Shown here one piece after another: positions 47,751-58,000 of a stretch of 64,000 nt of DNA; position 1 is the first letter of the stretch, and every line of letters starts with the position of its first letter. Source of the stretch: Nymphaea colorata (taxonomy: Eukaryota; Streptophyta; Magnoliopsida; Nymphaeales; Nymphaeaceae). The notes beneath the pieces were generated by a model. It was not told the DNA's origin, made no database searches, and worked only from the letters and a program-made list of their open reading frames with translations. A program made the position numbers and the translations under genes. The stretch lies in the NCBI RefSeq assembly GCF_008831285.2, contig NC_045139.1, positions 36,057,706-36,121,705 of the forward strand. The letters run 5' to 3'.

Positions 47751-48184
47751 TAGGGATGTCAACATTCAGAACGGATACATCCTTAATCATGTATGCTTTT
47801 TAGGATATTCACATATTTGAATACAGAAAAGTCATGTTCGAATCCAAATCAAAAATTTGATTTTACAATCCAAATCTGAATTTTTTATTTATATCTGAAT
47901 CCAAAATTTGAACCGGATTTTACCAATTTTCAAAATTTAATAGCATTAGATACATGATATTTGTCTGAAAATAAGTCAAATCCGAATTTGTTTCCGAATC
48001 CGATCACATATTTATGTATATCCGAATCCAAATTTGAATCGGATCGATTGCAATTTATTAAATCCACATACGATTCGATTCCTTAATCAGATACTATTTT
48101 GATATTATTTTTTTTTTCACATCCGATTTTTTCAGATCGATTTGGTCGGATATCCGATTCAAAACAGATATATTGGCATCCCTA
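47751..48184. mobile_element. hAT-like MITE, complete, 434 bp
   Basis: Terminal inverted repeats are TAGGGATGTCAA on the left and TTGGCATCCCTA on the right, matching at 11 of 12 positions. Flanking 8-mers are TCGATGGT (47743-47750) and TCGACAAT (48185-48192), matching at 5 of 8 with all three differences being transitions. This is consistent with an old 8-bp hAT target duplication. The interior is rich in GAATCCGAAT/ATTCGGAT words. A truncated relative lies at 26339. Confidence 0.8.
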
Positions 48185-48769
48185 TCGACAATGGTAGTTG
48201 TACATATATTAGGCATTAGTTATTCATTGGTTCCTTATTATGACTTGCTTCTTATACTAAGACATTCATTTCATCGAGGTATTCTAAATTCTAATGGATT
48301 GCCACTCAGATAAATGTGGAAATGTGTATCCATTTATGTCTTGTTTGTTTCAAATGTGGATCTCAGATTTGGAGTGGTTTGACATCTCTAGGATGTTAGA
48401 TAAGTGGATTTAAGGTCTGGTTCCCCTTGAGCGTCTCCGCCGCTACTCATTTTTAACTGCCCATAATCGACCCGTCTGTTGGAATTGGAGCTCTGGTGGT
48501 CGTCCATCTGAAGCGATGAACGACGTCCAAGCTCCTGCAGGAAGGAACTCCGTCGGCGGCCGGCCGCCGAATCAGGTGAGTCTCGGATCGTGCGTTCCCA
48601 CCCGACCCGGGACTTTGCACAGGTCAACACGCGTGCGTTCGAACCTCCCGTTTTTTAAAAACCTAACAGGACAAAAAGCGAAATTCCAAAAACTGAAATT
48701 TCTTTTTCCCGACCGTTGGGGCCTCCCACAAGACACATATGACCGTTGTCACTCTTGGCAACACCCCCT

Positions 48770-48802
<33 letters not shown>

Positions 48803-48872
48803 GATATCGTCATATTCTTATCTTCCCTTTTCTGAATGTTGGTTCTGCATCTCTGAATCTCTGATTCTATCC

Positions 48873-50018
48873 ATGGGTTGTGTGTCTTCCAAATTTGCAA
48901 GAAGAGAGATCGAGGAAGAAAAAGATGGTGGTAGCGCGAACCACGTCGTCTTCCTCACGTCCAGCACGTATGGCGTCCTCAATCTGGACAGAGGACCAGA
49001 GGAAGCGCGAAGCCCGTTCACCACCATCTCCAAATTTCGTGGCATCTCTTCCGTGTTCAGCCCCAACCGCTCCGAGCCGGAGATCATCAATGCTCGAGAG
49101 CTAATGGCAGGTCTAGAGGACGATGCGCCTCAGTCTTCCCCTGTAAATAACAAATCCAGGTCCAACCATGGCGTTTTGGCTGCTGCCCATCATGATTCAA
49201 AGGATACCAACAAGAAGAAGCAGCCTACGATGCCGAGAAAGTATCCGGCGGATAAGGAGAACGTGCAGTCTCCGGGATCAGAGAAGCAGAGATCGCCGCT
49301 TGGTGTAAGGCAAGTGCTGAGGCCTTCCAATTTGATGGAAAATCAGGGCCCCCTTTCTAAGCCAGGTACGAAGAAGGTCACCGTGGACAAGAATCCTAAA
49401 GAGAGTGGAAGATTTTCGATGTCGTCCAGGCGGTACTGCAATCCGCTTTTCGACCCCGAACTTTTGGCCTCCTTTGAGAACGAATTGTCCTTGGAGGAAG
49501 AAGAGAGGAAAAGGTCCCCTGCACATCTGTTGGGTTCATTCAAGGAGAAGTGTCCGCCTGGTGGTGAAAGCTGTGTAGTGCTCTACACGACGACTCTGCG
49601 CGGTATCAGAAAGACGTTCGATGATTGCAACAAGGTGAGGTCCGCCATCGAAGAATACGAGGTTCGGATAATCGAGCGGGACATCTCGATGGACTCTGGG
49701 TTTAAGGAAGAGCTGAGGGAGTTGATGGGGCCAAAGGAAGCAAAAGTACCGATGGTGTTCATAAAAGGAAGGTGCATTGGTGGCGTGGAAGAAGTGACGA
49801 AACTTCAGGAGAATGGGAAGTTGGAGTTGCTCGTTACTGGGCTGCCGAGGGCCACTAGCTGCGGAAATGGCAGAGGATGTGTTGGTTGTGGAGGGGTAAG
49901 GTTTGTTGTCTGCATGGATTGCAACGGAAGCAGAAAGATTTTGGATGAGAACAAAGAAGTTGCAAAATGTGGGGAATGTAATGAGAATGGATTGATCTTG
50001 TGTCCCATTTGCAGTTGA
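48873..50018 (+). CDS. Glutaredoxin-like protein with C-terminal CxxC zinc-finger-like region
   Basis: Intronless, 381 aa. It starts MGCVSSKFARR, so Gly2 is a likely N-myristoylation site and Cys3 a possible palmitoylation site, implying plasma-membrane attachment. Residues 20-230 are a variable, Ser/Lys-rich region. The glutaredoxin fold spans about 234-325 (VVLYTTTLRGIRKTFDDC, then KVPMVFIKGRCIGGVEEVTKL). The usual CPYC/CGFS active site is replaced by TLRGIRKTFDDC, as in plant relatives such as At5g39865 and At3g57070. Four CxxC pairs follow (C336/C339, C347/C350, C366/C369, C377/C380), a DnaJ-like metal-binding tail. The frame stays open upstream to an ATG at 48516, but that 119-codon extension runs through CT-repeat leader and is not conserved in character, so the MGC start is preferred. 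Enzymatic activity is uncertain. Confidence 0.88.
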   Translation: MGCVSSKFARREIEEEKDGGSANHVVFLTSSTYGVLNLDRGPEEARSPFTTISKFRGISSVFSPNRSEPEIINARELMAGLEDDAPQSSPVNNKSRSNHGVLAAAHHDSKDTNKKKQPTMPRKYPADKENVQSPGSEKQRSPLGVRQVLRPSNLMENQGPLSKPGTKKVTVDKNPKESGRFSMSSRRYCNPLFDPELLASFENELSLEEEERKRSPAHLLGSFKEKCPPGGESCVVLYTTTLRGIRKTFDDCNKVRSAIEEYEVRIIERDISMDSGFKEELRELMGPKEAKVPMVFIKGRCIGGVEEVTKLQENGKLELLVTGLPRATSCGNGRGCVGCGGVRFVVCMDCNGSRKILDENKEVAKCGECNENGLILCPICS

Positions 50019-50591
50019 TCATGAATTATGGTAACTTAGAATTTTGCAGCAACGGGCTTGTTGTCGGGATGTGAGTGTCTATTTTGGTATGCTACTTATC
50101 TGGTACTTGTTTTCTGTCACTATTAAAATTGCCACCACGATTTTTCTTAGTCCTTTTTCTTTTGTCTGTGTATTCTGTTCTGTAATCGAAATGTAGAGAA
50201 AATGTTCTTTTTTTCTCTAGAAACGAATACATAAAATTATTTGCTCATCTTGTTTCTTTAGATGCAATACTCACATGCTACTGCACTTATTGTTGTTTTT
50301 ACAAAGAGAAACAACAAAAGCTCTCCTGTGCTGAACATGGTAGTTGGTTTCAACTATTTTCTTTGTCAAGTCACTCTGTTCCTGACAGTCGAATCTCACT
50401 GTTCTGCTCCTTCCATCTGATTCTAGTTTTGGCCACTGTTTACTGTAATGCACACAATGTGGGCATGTCTTTGCATACAGCAGTGAGACAGATGGATTCT
50501 GTTGTCCAATATCAAAGCCTGTCCACCGGTTAGGTGCCGCCGGATTCCGGCCAGGTGTTAATCTGGAATCTGCATGCATCTGAACCTGGAA

Positions 50592-50970
50592 TTCAGTAGC
50601 ACAGACACAAACAGGATGCAAAAGCATCTGAAAAAGGAAATGCCTATAAGGAAAGTCTGATTTGGCAATAGAACAGAAAACTTCAAGCTACGTTTCCTGC
50701 GTAAAAGATCTGCAAGTTTCAGCCATGGACTTAGCGCTTTCCTAAATGAAACTAAGAATCAGTTTAGCTGTTATTAAAAATTCAGTAGCACAGACACAAA
50801 AAAGATCCAAATTCATTCTGAAAAAGGAAATTGCCTATAAGGAAAGTCTGATCTGCCAATAGAACAGAAAAGCTCAAGCCTAGGGTTTGCAGCATAAAAT
50901 GTCTGCTAGTTTCAGCCATGGACTAAACGCTTTCCTAAATGAAACTAAGAATCAATTTAGCTGTTATTAA
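50592..50970. repeat. Tandem duplication, period 189 bp
   Basis: TTCAGTAGCACAGACACAAA at 50592 recurs at 50781. It is followed in both by GAAAAAGGAAA, GCCTATAAGGAAAGTCTGAT, TTTCAGCCATGGACT and CTAAATGAAACTAAGAATCA blocks. Identity is high, so the duplication is fairly recent. Confidence 0.9.
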
Positions 50971-51099
50971 GGTTAAGTAGAAGTAGAACAAACGTGCAAC
51001 GCTAGAATGAACCTTCCCAAGGGGAAGTCATTGGAGCCGCAACGTTGTGAAGTTACTTTCTGTTGAAGTTCACGCCGATGCTGTTCTTCTTTTCCTCTT

Positions 51100-51227
51100 G
51101 AACTTGCCATCCACTGCAATTTTTAACTTGACCCCGTGTTCACCATCATAAACTGGAAGATCCAATAAAGGAAATCTCCTGAACTTGCCATCAAACTGCA
51201 GTTTTTAACTTAACCCATGTTCACCAA
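51100..51227. repeat. Short duplication, offset 81 bp
   Basis: GAACTTGCCATC..ACTGCA.TTTTTAACTT..CCC..GTTCACCA at about 51100 recurs at about 51181. Confidence 0.8.
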
Positions 51228-51954
51228 CAGAAGCTTCAACATACCCAGTAAGCAACTCAATTACCTTCCAGTTAACTCTTCGTTTTTAATACTTAGGAAA
51301 AAGAGAGATTACATATTACAATTCACCCAATAAAGGCTATACTTTCCATGAAAACTGTCAATGAAGGAGGCAAGATTCCATATTATGGCCATAAGAGAGG
51401 CCGGCGTCAAAAGTTGGGCCCTCCCCATTGACATGCACGCCTGCTGTGCTGCATTTGAATAGAAGGGCGAGGCCGGCTTTCATGTCCGCCCCTACAGGCT
51501 ATAACATATAACCTGCTTTGTCAATGAAGGGTCTAAAGCAAACCTTTTTGTTGATGTAATGAGGATGATCCTGTGTTACGGGACAACAGGACACTGTCCC
51601 TCTACGATGCGTGCTCTTTCTTTTTACAACGACATTCTTGTTCTTAATCTTAAGACCAAGACTCCTCAATACCTTCATGACAACACTTTTTAAGATTTTA
51701 ACTAAGGACGAAGACACGCTATCTAATCAAACCAGTTGTGCAACCCAAAGAAAGAGAGAGTTTTGATCCTCGAACCTTACTCAGTTTGAGGTAGTGAAGG
51801 GAAGTGCTCACTGCTTAATCGAAATGCGATAAAAACGTTAGGCAGTGATATGAAAACTTTGAAACTCAAGTTGTTTTTCGTAATATTTTAAAATATGAAT
51901 ATGGGGTTGCAAAATTTTCTTTTAAAAAATAAGGGCGGAAAATTGAAAATGGAA

Positions 51955-52138
51955 AAACCTACAGAAGTTCCAGAACCCTCCCTCCCCGAATTTCTCTCCT
52001 CCTCTCTGGCTCTGTCTCTGTGTGTCGTGGTCTGCGAACTCTGGGCTGCCTCTCTCTTCCGCCGTAACGCTAACTCGCAGTTCGCTCGCTGGAGCTTCTT
52101 TGGGTCGTGGCCACCGTCGGAAGCGTATTCTCGTTCTG
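51955..52138 (+). other. Candidate 5' untranslated exon, possibly of ZPR1
   Basis: A C/T-rich, GC-elevated stretch ends GTTCTG|GTAATC at 52138, with a plausible donor and CT repeats beyond. It looks like a plant leader exon. The only plus-strand gene downstream is ZPR1 (start 55034), and AG acceptors such as CTCTCTGAAG (about 54983) lie just before its ATG. Joining the two is inference. Confidence 0.3.
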
Positions 52139-54314
52139 GTAATCTCTCTCTCTCTCTGTGCCGCCGGGAAATTGTACTGGGTTCTTCTCTTCTTTTCATC
52201 CGCCGGAATCGTCATTCTTTATTTATCTCTCTCTATACCCTTTTTTTTTAATCTCATATCATCCGAAGGACCTTCAACGAATTCTACGACTGTTACTATC
52301 GATGGTATTAGTCCTCCAAAGGAAGAACATTCCGAAGCCGGACATTTCCTTGGATAATGGCGGTGGGGGTGGAATCCTGCTTGTAATACGAGTTGTTCGC
52401 CATGACCTATCAGTTCCATTTTGGAGCATAAAAGAGTCTTGTAATTGAGCAAGGAAAAAACGTTGTTTTGAGACCTGGATTTTAGATATTCTTTTTAGCA
52501 GAAGAGAGAAAATCATGAGTTTTAATAGGGAAAACAGGACAACGCCTTGACAAAGAGAAGAAAACACAAGAAAGAGAGTATAAGCTAAGACTTACCGTCG
52601 TTCTGCCATCAATATGAGGATGTGTTCCAGTTGAAGATGGTGGTTTCTCAGAATCTCAGGAGCATGTTTCTGCAGTTTTATTGGTGGCTGTTCATTAGCA
52701 TGACATCGCACCTGTCATAGATATGAAGAACATTATCATAGATATCAAGAGCAAGTTGGTTGGAACCACATGAGCTATGCCTCTGGCCTTAGAGCAAACT
52801 CTGGTTAGCGCAGAGACCGACAATCTTGAAACTAATTTGCTACCATCTAGATGACAATGCTTAAAAAATTGTTTGTTACCGTAGAATTGCTCCTAGAAAT
52901 TACAAGTAAATTCAGCTTTTTTGCTAGATTGGGACCTCGTGTAGGAGATTGTCGAGGTGCTTGGTCTCTCGTGGGTCTGTCTCATTCGCGATAGGTGGTT
53001 CAGTTGCAGCAGGGATCATGCAAAGCAACAGTAATTGGAGACTTGAGGGGTAGTTTTGGAGAGAATGACTTCCTCATTGGCAAAAAAGAGTTCTGCAGAG
53101 CCAAATGCTAAGCCGCAGAAACTTCATACTGAAGTACATGTTTCATTTTCTTTAACTCGTTGCTGTTAGGACCCTTCAGCCTTACCTGAACCACATAGAA
53201 CCCTATGCGGAATGTGAGTTCTCTATTTTATAGTTTATATTCATTATCAAATGTAGATCTCCTTGTCACATGGAAACAATAACTAAAATTGTTTGAATTT
53301 AGCAATAATTTTCTTCAGCGTTAGACCCAACCAAAATGTGTTTTATCCTCTTACGCTTCACAACCCATAATGTTCAGAGAAATTGCACCAGAATGGGCAA
53401 CTAAGACTAGCGTTGATGATTATCTCTTGCTTGCTGGCATGCGTGCATGCAGAAACATACAAGCACATGAATATGGTATAAGCCTTGCAAAGAGTGTTAC
53501 ACTGCAATTTGTAATTCTTGGTGCTGGACTGCTGGTAGGTAATGAAAGAATTATCGGACATAAAGTCTTGTATTTAAGCATTTTGCAATGTTGTTTGCCT
53601 ATCTTTTGCCACATCAGAAAAAAAAATTACATTGGTTGAATTTACCTTGTTTATTTTTTTCTCAGTTATTTTGGTAAGTTCTGATTTCTTGAAAAATTCC
53701 TGAATTTATTTAAAAAATCGAAGAAATAAGAATATTATTTAATCACAGTCGATATGGTTCAATATATATTGACTGATATCTTCCGGCCTACTGTATCGTT
53801 TATAATTCTGATATGATGTGTAATTTAATTTTACGACAATAGGCATCGCATTCGTCTCTTCATGATCCTGCTCCTTACAAGCGAAAGAAGATGGAAATGA
53901 CTTTGACATTTCCTAATTATCATGGTTAATGCTTTTATGATATTCTGGGTGGATATAGATTTTGCAGACAATGATGGAGATTGGAGTCTAATCTCCAACA
54001 AATTTGATGGAAGATTTATTGTTTCATCTCTGATAAAATTTGATGGATCAATGTTTGCAAATCATGAAAGGTCCTACATTGAATGATCTGTTGGAGTTCT
54101 AAATCTACCCTTGACAATTTAGATAACTTGTTCTTAGGTCTTATCTTGTCAAATGTTTGAGATACTCTTGAGAGTCATGTTATTCTGTTGCTTCTGAGCC
54201 AGATATACCGTAACACAAGAAACAAAAAGAGTTAGTATAGCCACTCCTTTTTGTCCATAGAGTATCAGACTTTCAGATACAACAGGATATTATTGTTGGA
54301 AACATAGAGTCTCA

Positions 54315-54317
<3 letters not shown>

Positions 54318-54392
<75 letters not shown>
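54318..54392. repeat. CA/GA compound microsatellite
   Basis: A (CA)n tract of about 28 bp runs directly into a (GA)n tract of about 46 bp. Confidence 0.95.
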
Positions 54393-54396
<4 letters not shown>

Positions 54397-54549
54397 CATT
54401 AAAGCAAAACAAAGTTCACCATTGACTACATTGTCAAATTAAGATTATGTTCATATGTTCATATGTTTATGCTAAAAGAACCAATCAGCAGCCTGGCATT
54501 CATTTGCTGTTTTTTTTTGCAGCCCATAATTTATTGAGATGACATAGAT

Positions 54550-54772
54550 ATAAGTCCTGAGCCAAAGCTGCTATAGAGCCTGAGCTTGAGGATTTTGGCT
54601 TAGTGCGTGAGTCTAATGGAATTGTTCTCGAGTTTTGTTTCATTTAATTGAGTCCTCGAGCTTGGCTTGCAAAGCTTGACTCAAGCTCGACCGAGTTTGA
54701 GCTGATCAACACATGAGCCGAGCTGACTTGAAGCAGGCCAAACTTGAGCGTGACTCAGCTTGTGTGCAGCCC
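54550..54772. mobile_element. GAGCTTGAGC-type hAT-like repeat
   Basis: GAGCTTGAGG, CTTGACTCAAGCTCGA and GAGCCGAGCTGACTT words run to a right end GTGTGCAGCCCCTA. Its complement, TAGGGGCTGCACAC, is similar to the end at 18.49 kb. The left end is not clear. Confidence 0.4.
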
Positions 54773-55033
54773 CTAATTGTGACCTCTTGCCTCAAGTGTT
54801 TGCAAGGGTAAAAGTTCCTTCTGTAGGCCTTCACGTCAGACTTCAGAGTGTTACATTGTTGGGAAGGAACGGTAAGTATTCCCTCTCAAAAGTTGTTGTC
54901 TATCCAGAAAAAAATTATCGTTTTTCATTTACTTTGTCCTAATTCTGGGAAGCTCATTATATATTTGGTCTATCTCTCTCTGAAGCTGGAGAAGACTTCC
55001 TTTGAAGGGTTGAGGGTTACTGCTAGTCGGACA

Positions 55034-58000
55034 ATGGGTGGAGGAGGAAGGGGAGAGCAGGAAGCCATTGTTGATGTTGGTAGTGCTGCTGAGGCCATTG
55101 CCTCTGGTGAGGAAACTGACACCCCCTTGCACCAGATTGAGAGCCTCTGCATGCGTTGTGGGGAAAATGTAAGGTCACTCTCCTTCTTTGCTGGTGCTTT
55201 TCTCTCTAGAAAAACCGAGAGCACTCAATACTTTTTTGGAGATATGATATTGACTGTAATTTGGTGTGGTTTTGCTGATCAATGATTAAGTTAATACTTA
55301 ACTGTTTTACTGGATGAAATTTGTGACTTTTTCTCCTTAGTTTGATCCTAGTTATGCTAAAACTGATTATTTTAATGCTTTATGTGAGCTGCGCTGAAAT
55401 TTAAATTAGTGAGATGAAGCTGCTGAACCGCAAGGTCCTTGAAGCCATGCTTCTCAGTAAACAAAACTTATGAGGTTTTCATGCCAAAATTAAAGATCCT
55501 GTTTTAGAAATATGTTACCAATTGCAAAAAACTGTATCAGCAACATCTGTTAATGGTTTCACATGTTGAAAGTTGAAAATACGGCTGCTCCTGTCTTACC
55601 AAGTTCTTGGTGAACTTTCTAATACCAATTCTTCCAGTCCACTCTTGAATTTGGCACTAAAATCTTGATATGATTTTGGTCTTTTACAGGGGATAACCAG
55701 GATTCTGCTTACCCGAATTCCTCATTTTAGAGAGGTAAAAATACTTCCCATTGCGTAGTTGCTCAGCTCATTTTGATGTCTAATGATAATAGTACCTTTA
55801 ATCCCTTTTCTGTGCTGTTATTATTCGTTACTCTAGACTATGTTTCATTCAGATGATGAGGCTTCATTTTCATTCAGTGTCCATGAGATGGTGACCAATG
55901 TTTTCAAAAGTTATGAAAATTTTTTGGTATTATCAACTTTCAGAGCCAGCTGATAATATTGGCAAAATAAGCTATGTTAAATGTTACAGAAATATATGCC
56001 ACACCTTGGGATGCTTTCGTATCATTTTTTAAAATCTCTTGAAAAACCCTTTTTATATATTTTAACTATATGCTTACAGTTTTATTCTTGCTTTTATATT
56101 TAAATAACTTTTTTGATTTTATCTTTTTGCAAGGAGAATGCTAAAAAGTAAAAACCATGTCACATCTTTAAGAGGTTGATATTCCTCTATCAAACCTAAA
56201 ACTGGGTTCTGAAATTCAGTGTCACAGGTATCGCGATATTTTCAAAAATGTCGTGATTTAAACGTTAAAAAAGGGAAAACGAAAAAAATGCCAAAAAATT
56301 GTGATATTTGAAAATATCGGCAAAAAATATTTATCGCGATAAAATCATGTTTCTTTTTTCACTTAATTTCTGTCCTGTTTATATGTTCTTGTGCACGGTT
56401 TTAATTCATAAAAATTGCACATGATGATTCTTTTGCTAAAGAAGGGTATAACGTGTTAACAGTAAAGAAACAAAGGGAAATTTTGAACCGAAATTTCTTT
56501 TTAATGGCAAAAAGAGTGCTTAACTCTAACTTTTAGTGAATAGGGTTTACTAACTTTACCTTTCGTGTGAGACGTGAGAGTGGAAGCTATGTCTTTCAGA
56601 TGCACCTAATCTTTTCCCCTGTGTTTACCTCTTTAGTGAGGGTTTGAGAAGTGAGGAAGCTGTGTTTGGCATGTGAGGGTTTGAGGAGTGATGAGTGATA
56701 GCCTGCGTCGAAGTTGAGGGTTGATGGAAACCCAGAAGAACATCCCATCCGACGCTTCAGCCATTAGATAACCTGTGTTTTTGGTATTTATTAGAGTGCC
56801 AGTTTCCATTTTCTAATTTTCACTTATTGCTTATCTACTTCGTTTTTTGAGGTTTTCATATTAGTTTCTCATTTATTTTATTTTTACCTAATTTTGGCCT
56901 TTTTTAAAAATAGACTAGATTTTCCTGATTATTTTTCCAAAAAAACAGCTTTGCTAAATAATACCCAAGAAAATCCTTGCCGATAAAAACGCAAGAACAA
57001 TATTTGTGACAATGGTTTTGATGCAGGTCTAGATGCTGTGCTGACTCTTCAAATTTAATAAGCAACCACAGCAAGTGCAGTCAACTGCACTTGTTCACTT
57101 GGGAGTTGGGACTTGACCTTTACTCAAGCTTGAGCATTGTCACTTGAGTCATAAGCTTAAAGATCATTACTTCATCTCACAAACAGTTTAAACCTTATGC
57201 TTTTGATATGTAGCATTGCTAAACGTGACTTTGTTTTTGATATGAAACTGCATTTCATTTCTCTGGCTCTGCAATCCAAACCATTGAAGTTCCTAGTACA
57301 TTGTGGTTTAACATCTCATTTGAAAGCATTTTATAGTTTAAAACTTTAAATCTGTGCTTGTAGTCTGGTGGAACATGTGACATAATTTTTCAATTATTTT
57401 AAATTTATATCTGGCTACCAGCTAAGCATTTGGATATGTCTCTAACTGCAGGTTGTTTTGATGGCCTTCGAATGTGCAAACTGTAATGAGAGGTAGTGTG
57501 ATTTTAAAGAAGGAACTTTTTTGACTTTGAATAGTTTGAAATTTTGTTTCTTTTAAGAGGATTTAAAGTTCAATGTATGTTGTCTCCATCATTCTCACAA
57601 GTATTAGGGATAATTTCTAAAATTTTAACGTTACATGATAATATAACCAAAACAAGTTATACAAAAATGAGAATTTATGTGATATTTTTAAAATATCACC
57701 AAAAGTAAAATATGGTGATAATTTTCACATGGTTTGTCTGAAAAACATTTTTATATGTTTTAGACTTTTTTATTTACCTTAATAATTATTTTGAAGTTTG
57801 ATCAATGTTTTTATGTGAAGATTAGTAGAAAACACATAACTTTAATTTTTTCTTAATATTTTTTTTATTTGTTTGAATTCCCCATATTTTCCTGTGAGGA
57901 AGAACTTTTGTGCTTAACTCCGTAACCCAAGATTTCCCCTAGATAAACAACCTTTCCGACTAATGCTCGAAAGAAACCTCATAGATAAAGCCTTAGAATG

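Larger units (their letters stand above)
50019..55033. other. Region between glutaredoxin-like gene and ZPR1
   Basis: No conserved protein was found. It contains two local duplications (50.59-50.97 and 51.10-51.23 kb), a leader-like segment at about 52 kb, a CA/GA microsatellite and a GAGCTTGAGC-type repeat. A minus-strand frame around 50.3-50.6 kb has a CPHC motif but no other thioredoxin feature. Confidence 0.5.

Noticed and set aside
48516-48872. N-terminal extension of the glutaredoxin-like protein
   Set aside because: It runs through CT microsatellite leader sequence and would hide the conserved MGC myristoylation start.
50271-50627. 118-codon minus frame with CPHC, suggestive of thioredoxin
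   Set aside because: Only the four-residue motif fits; the surrounding sequence lacks the thioredoxin fold pattern, and the region overlaps a local duplication.
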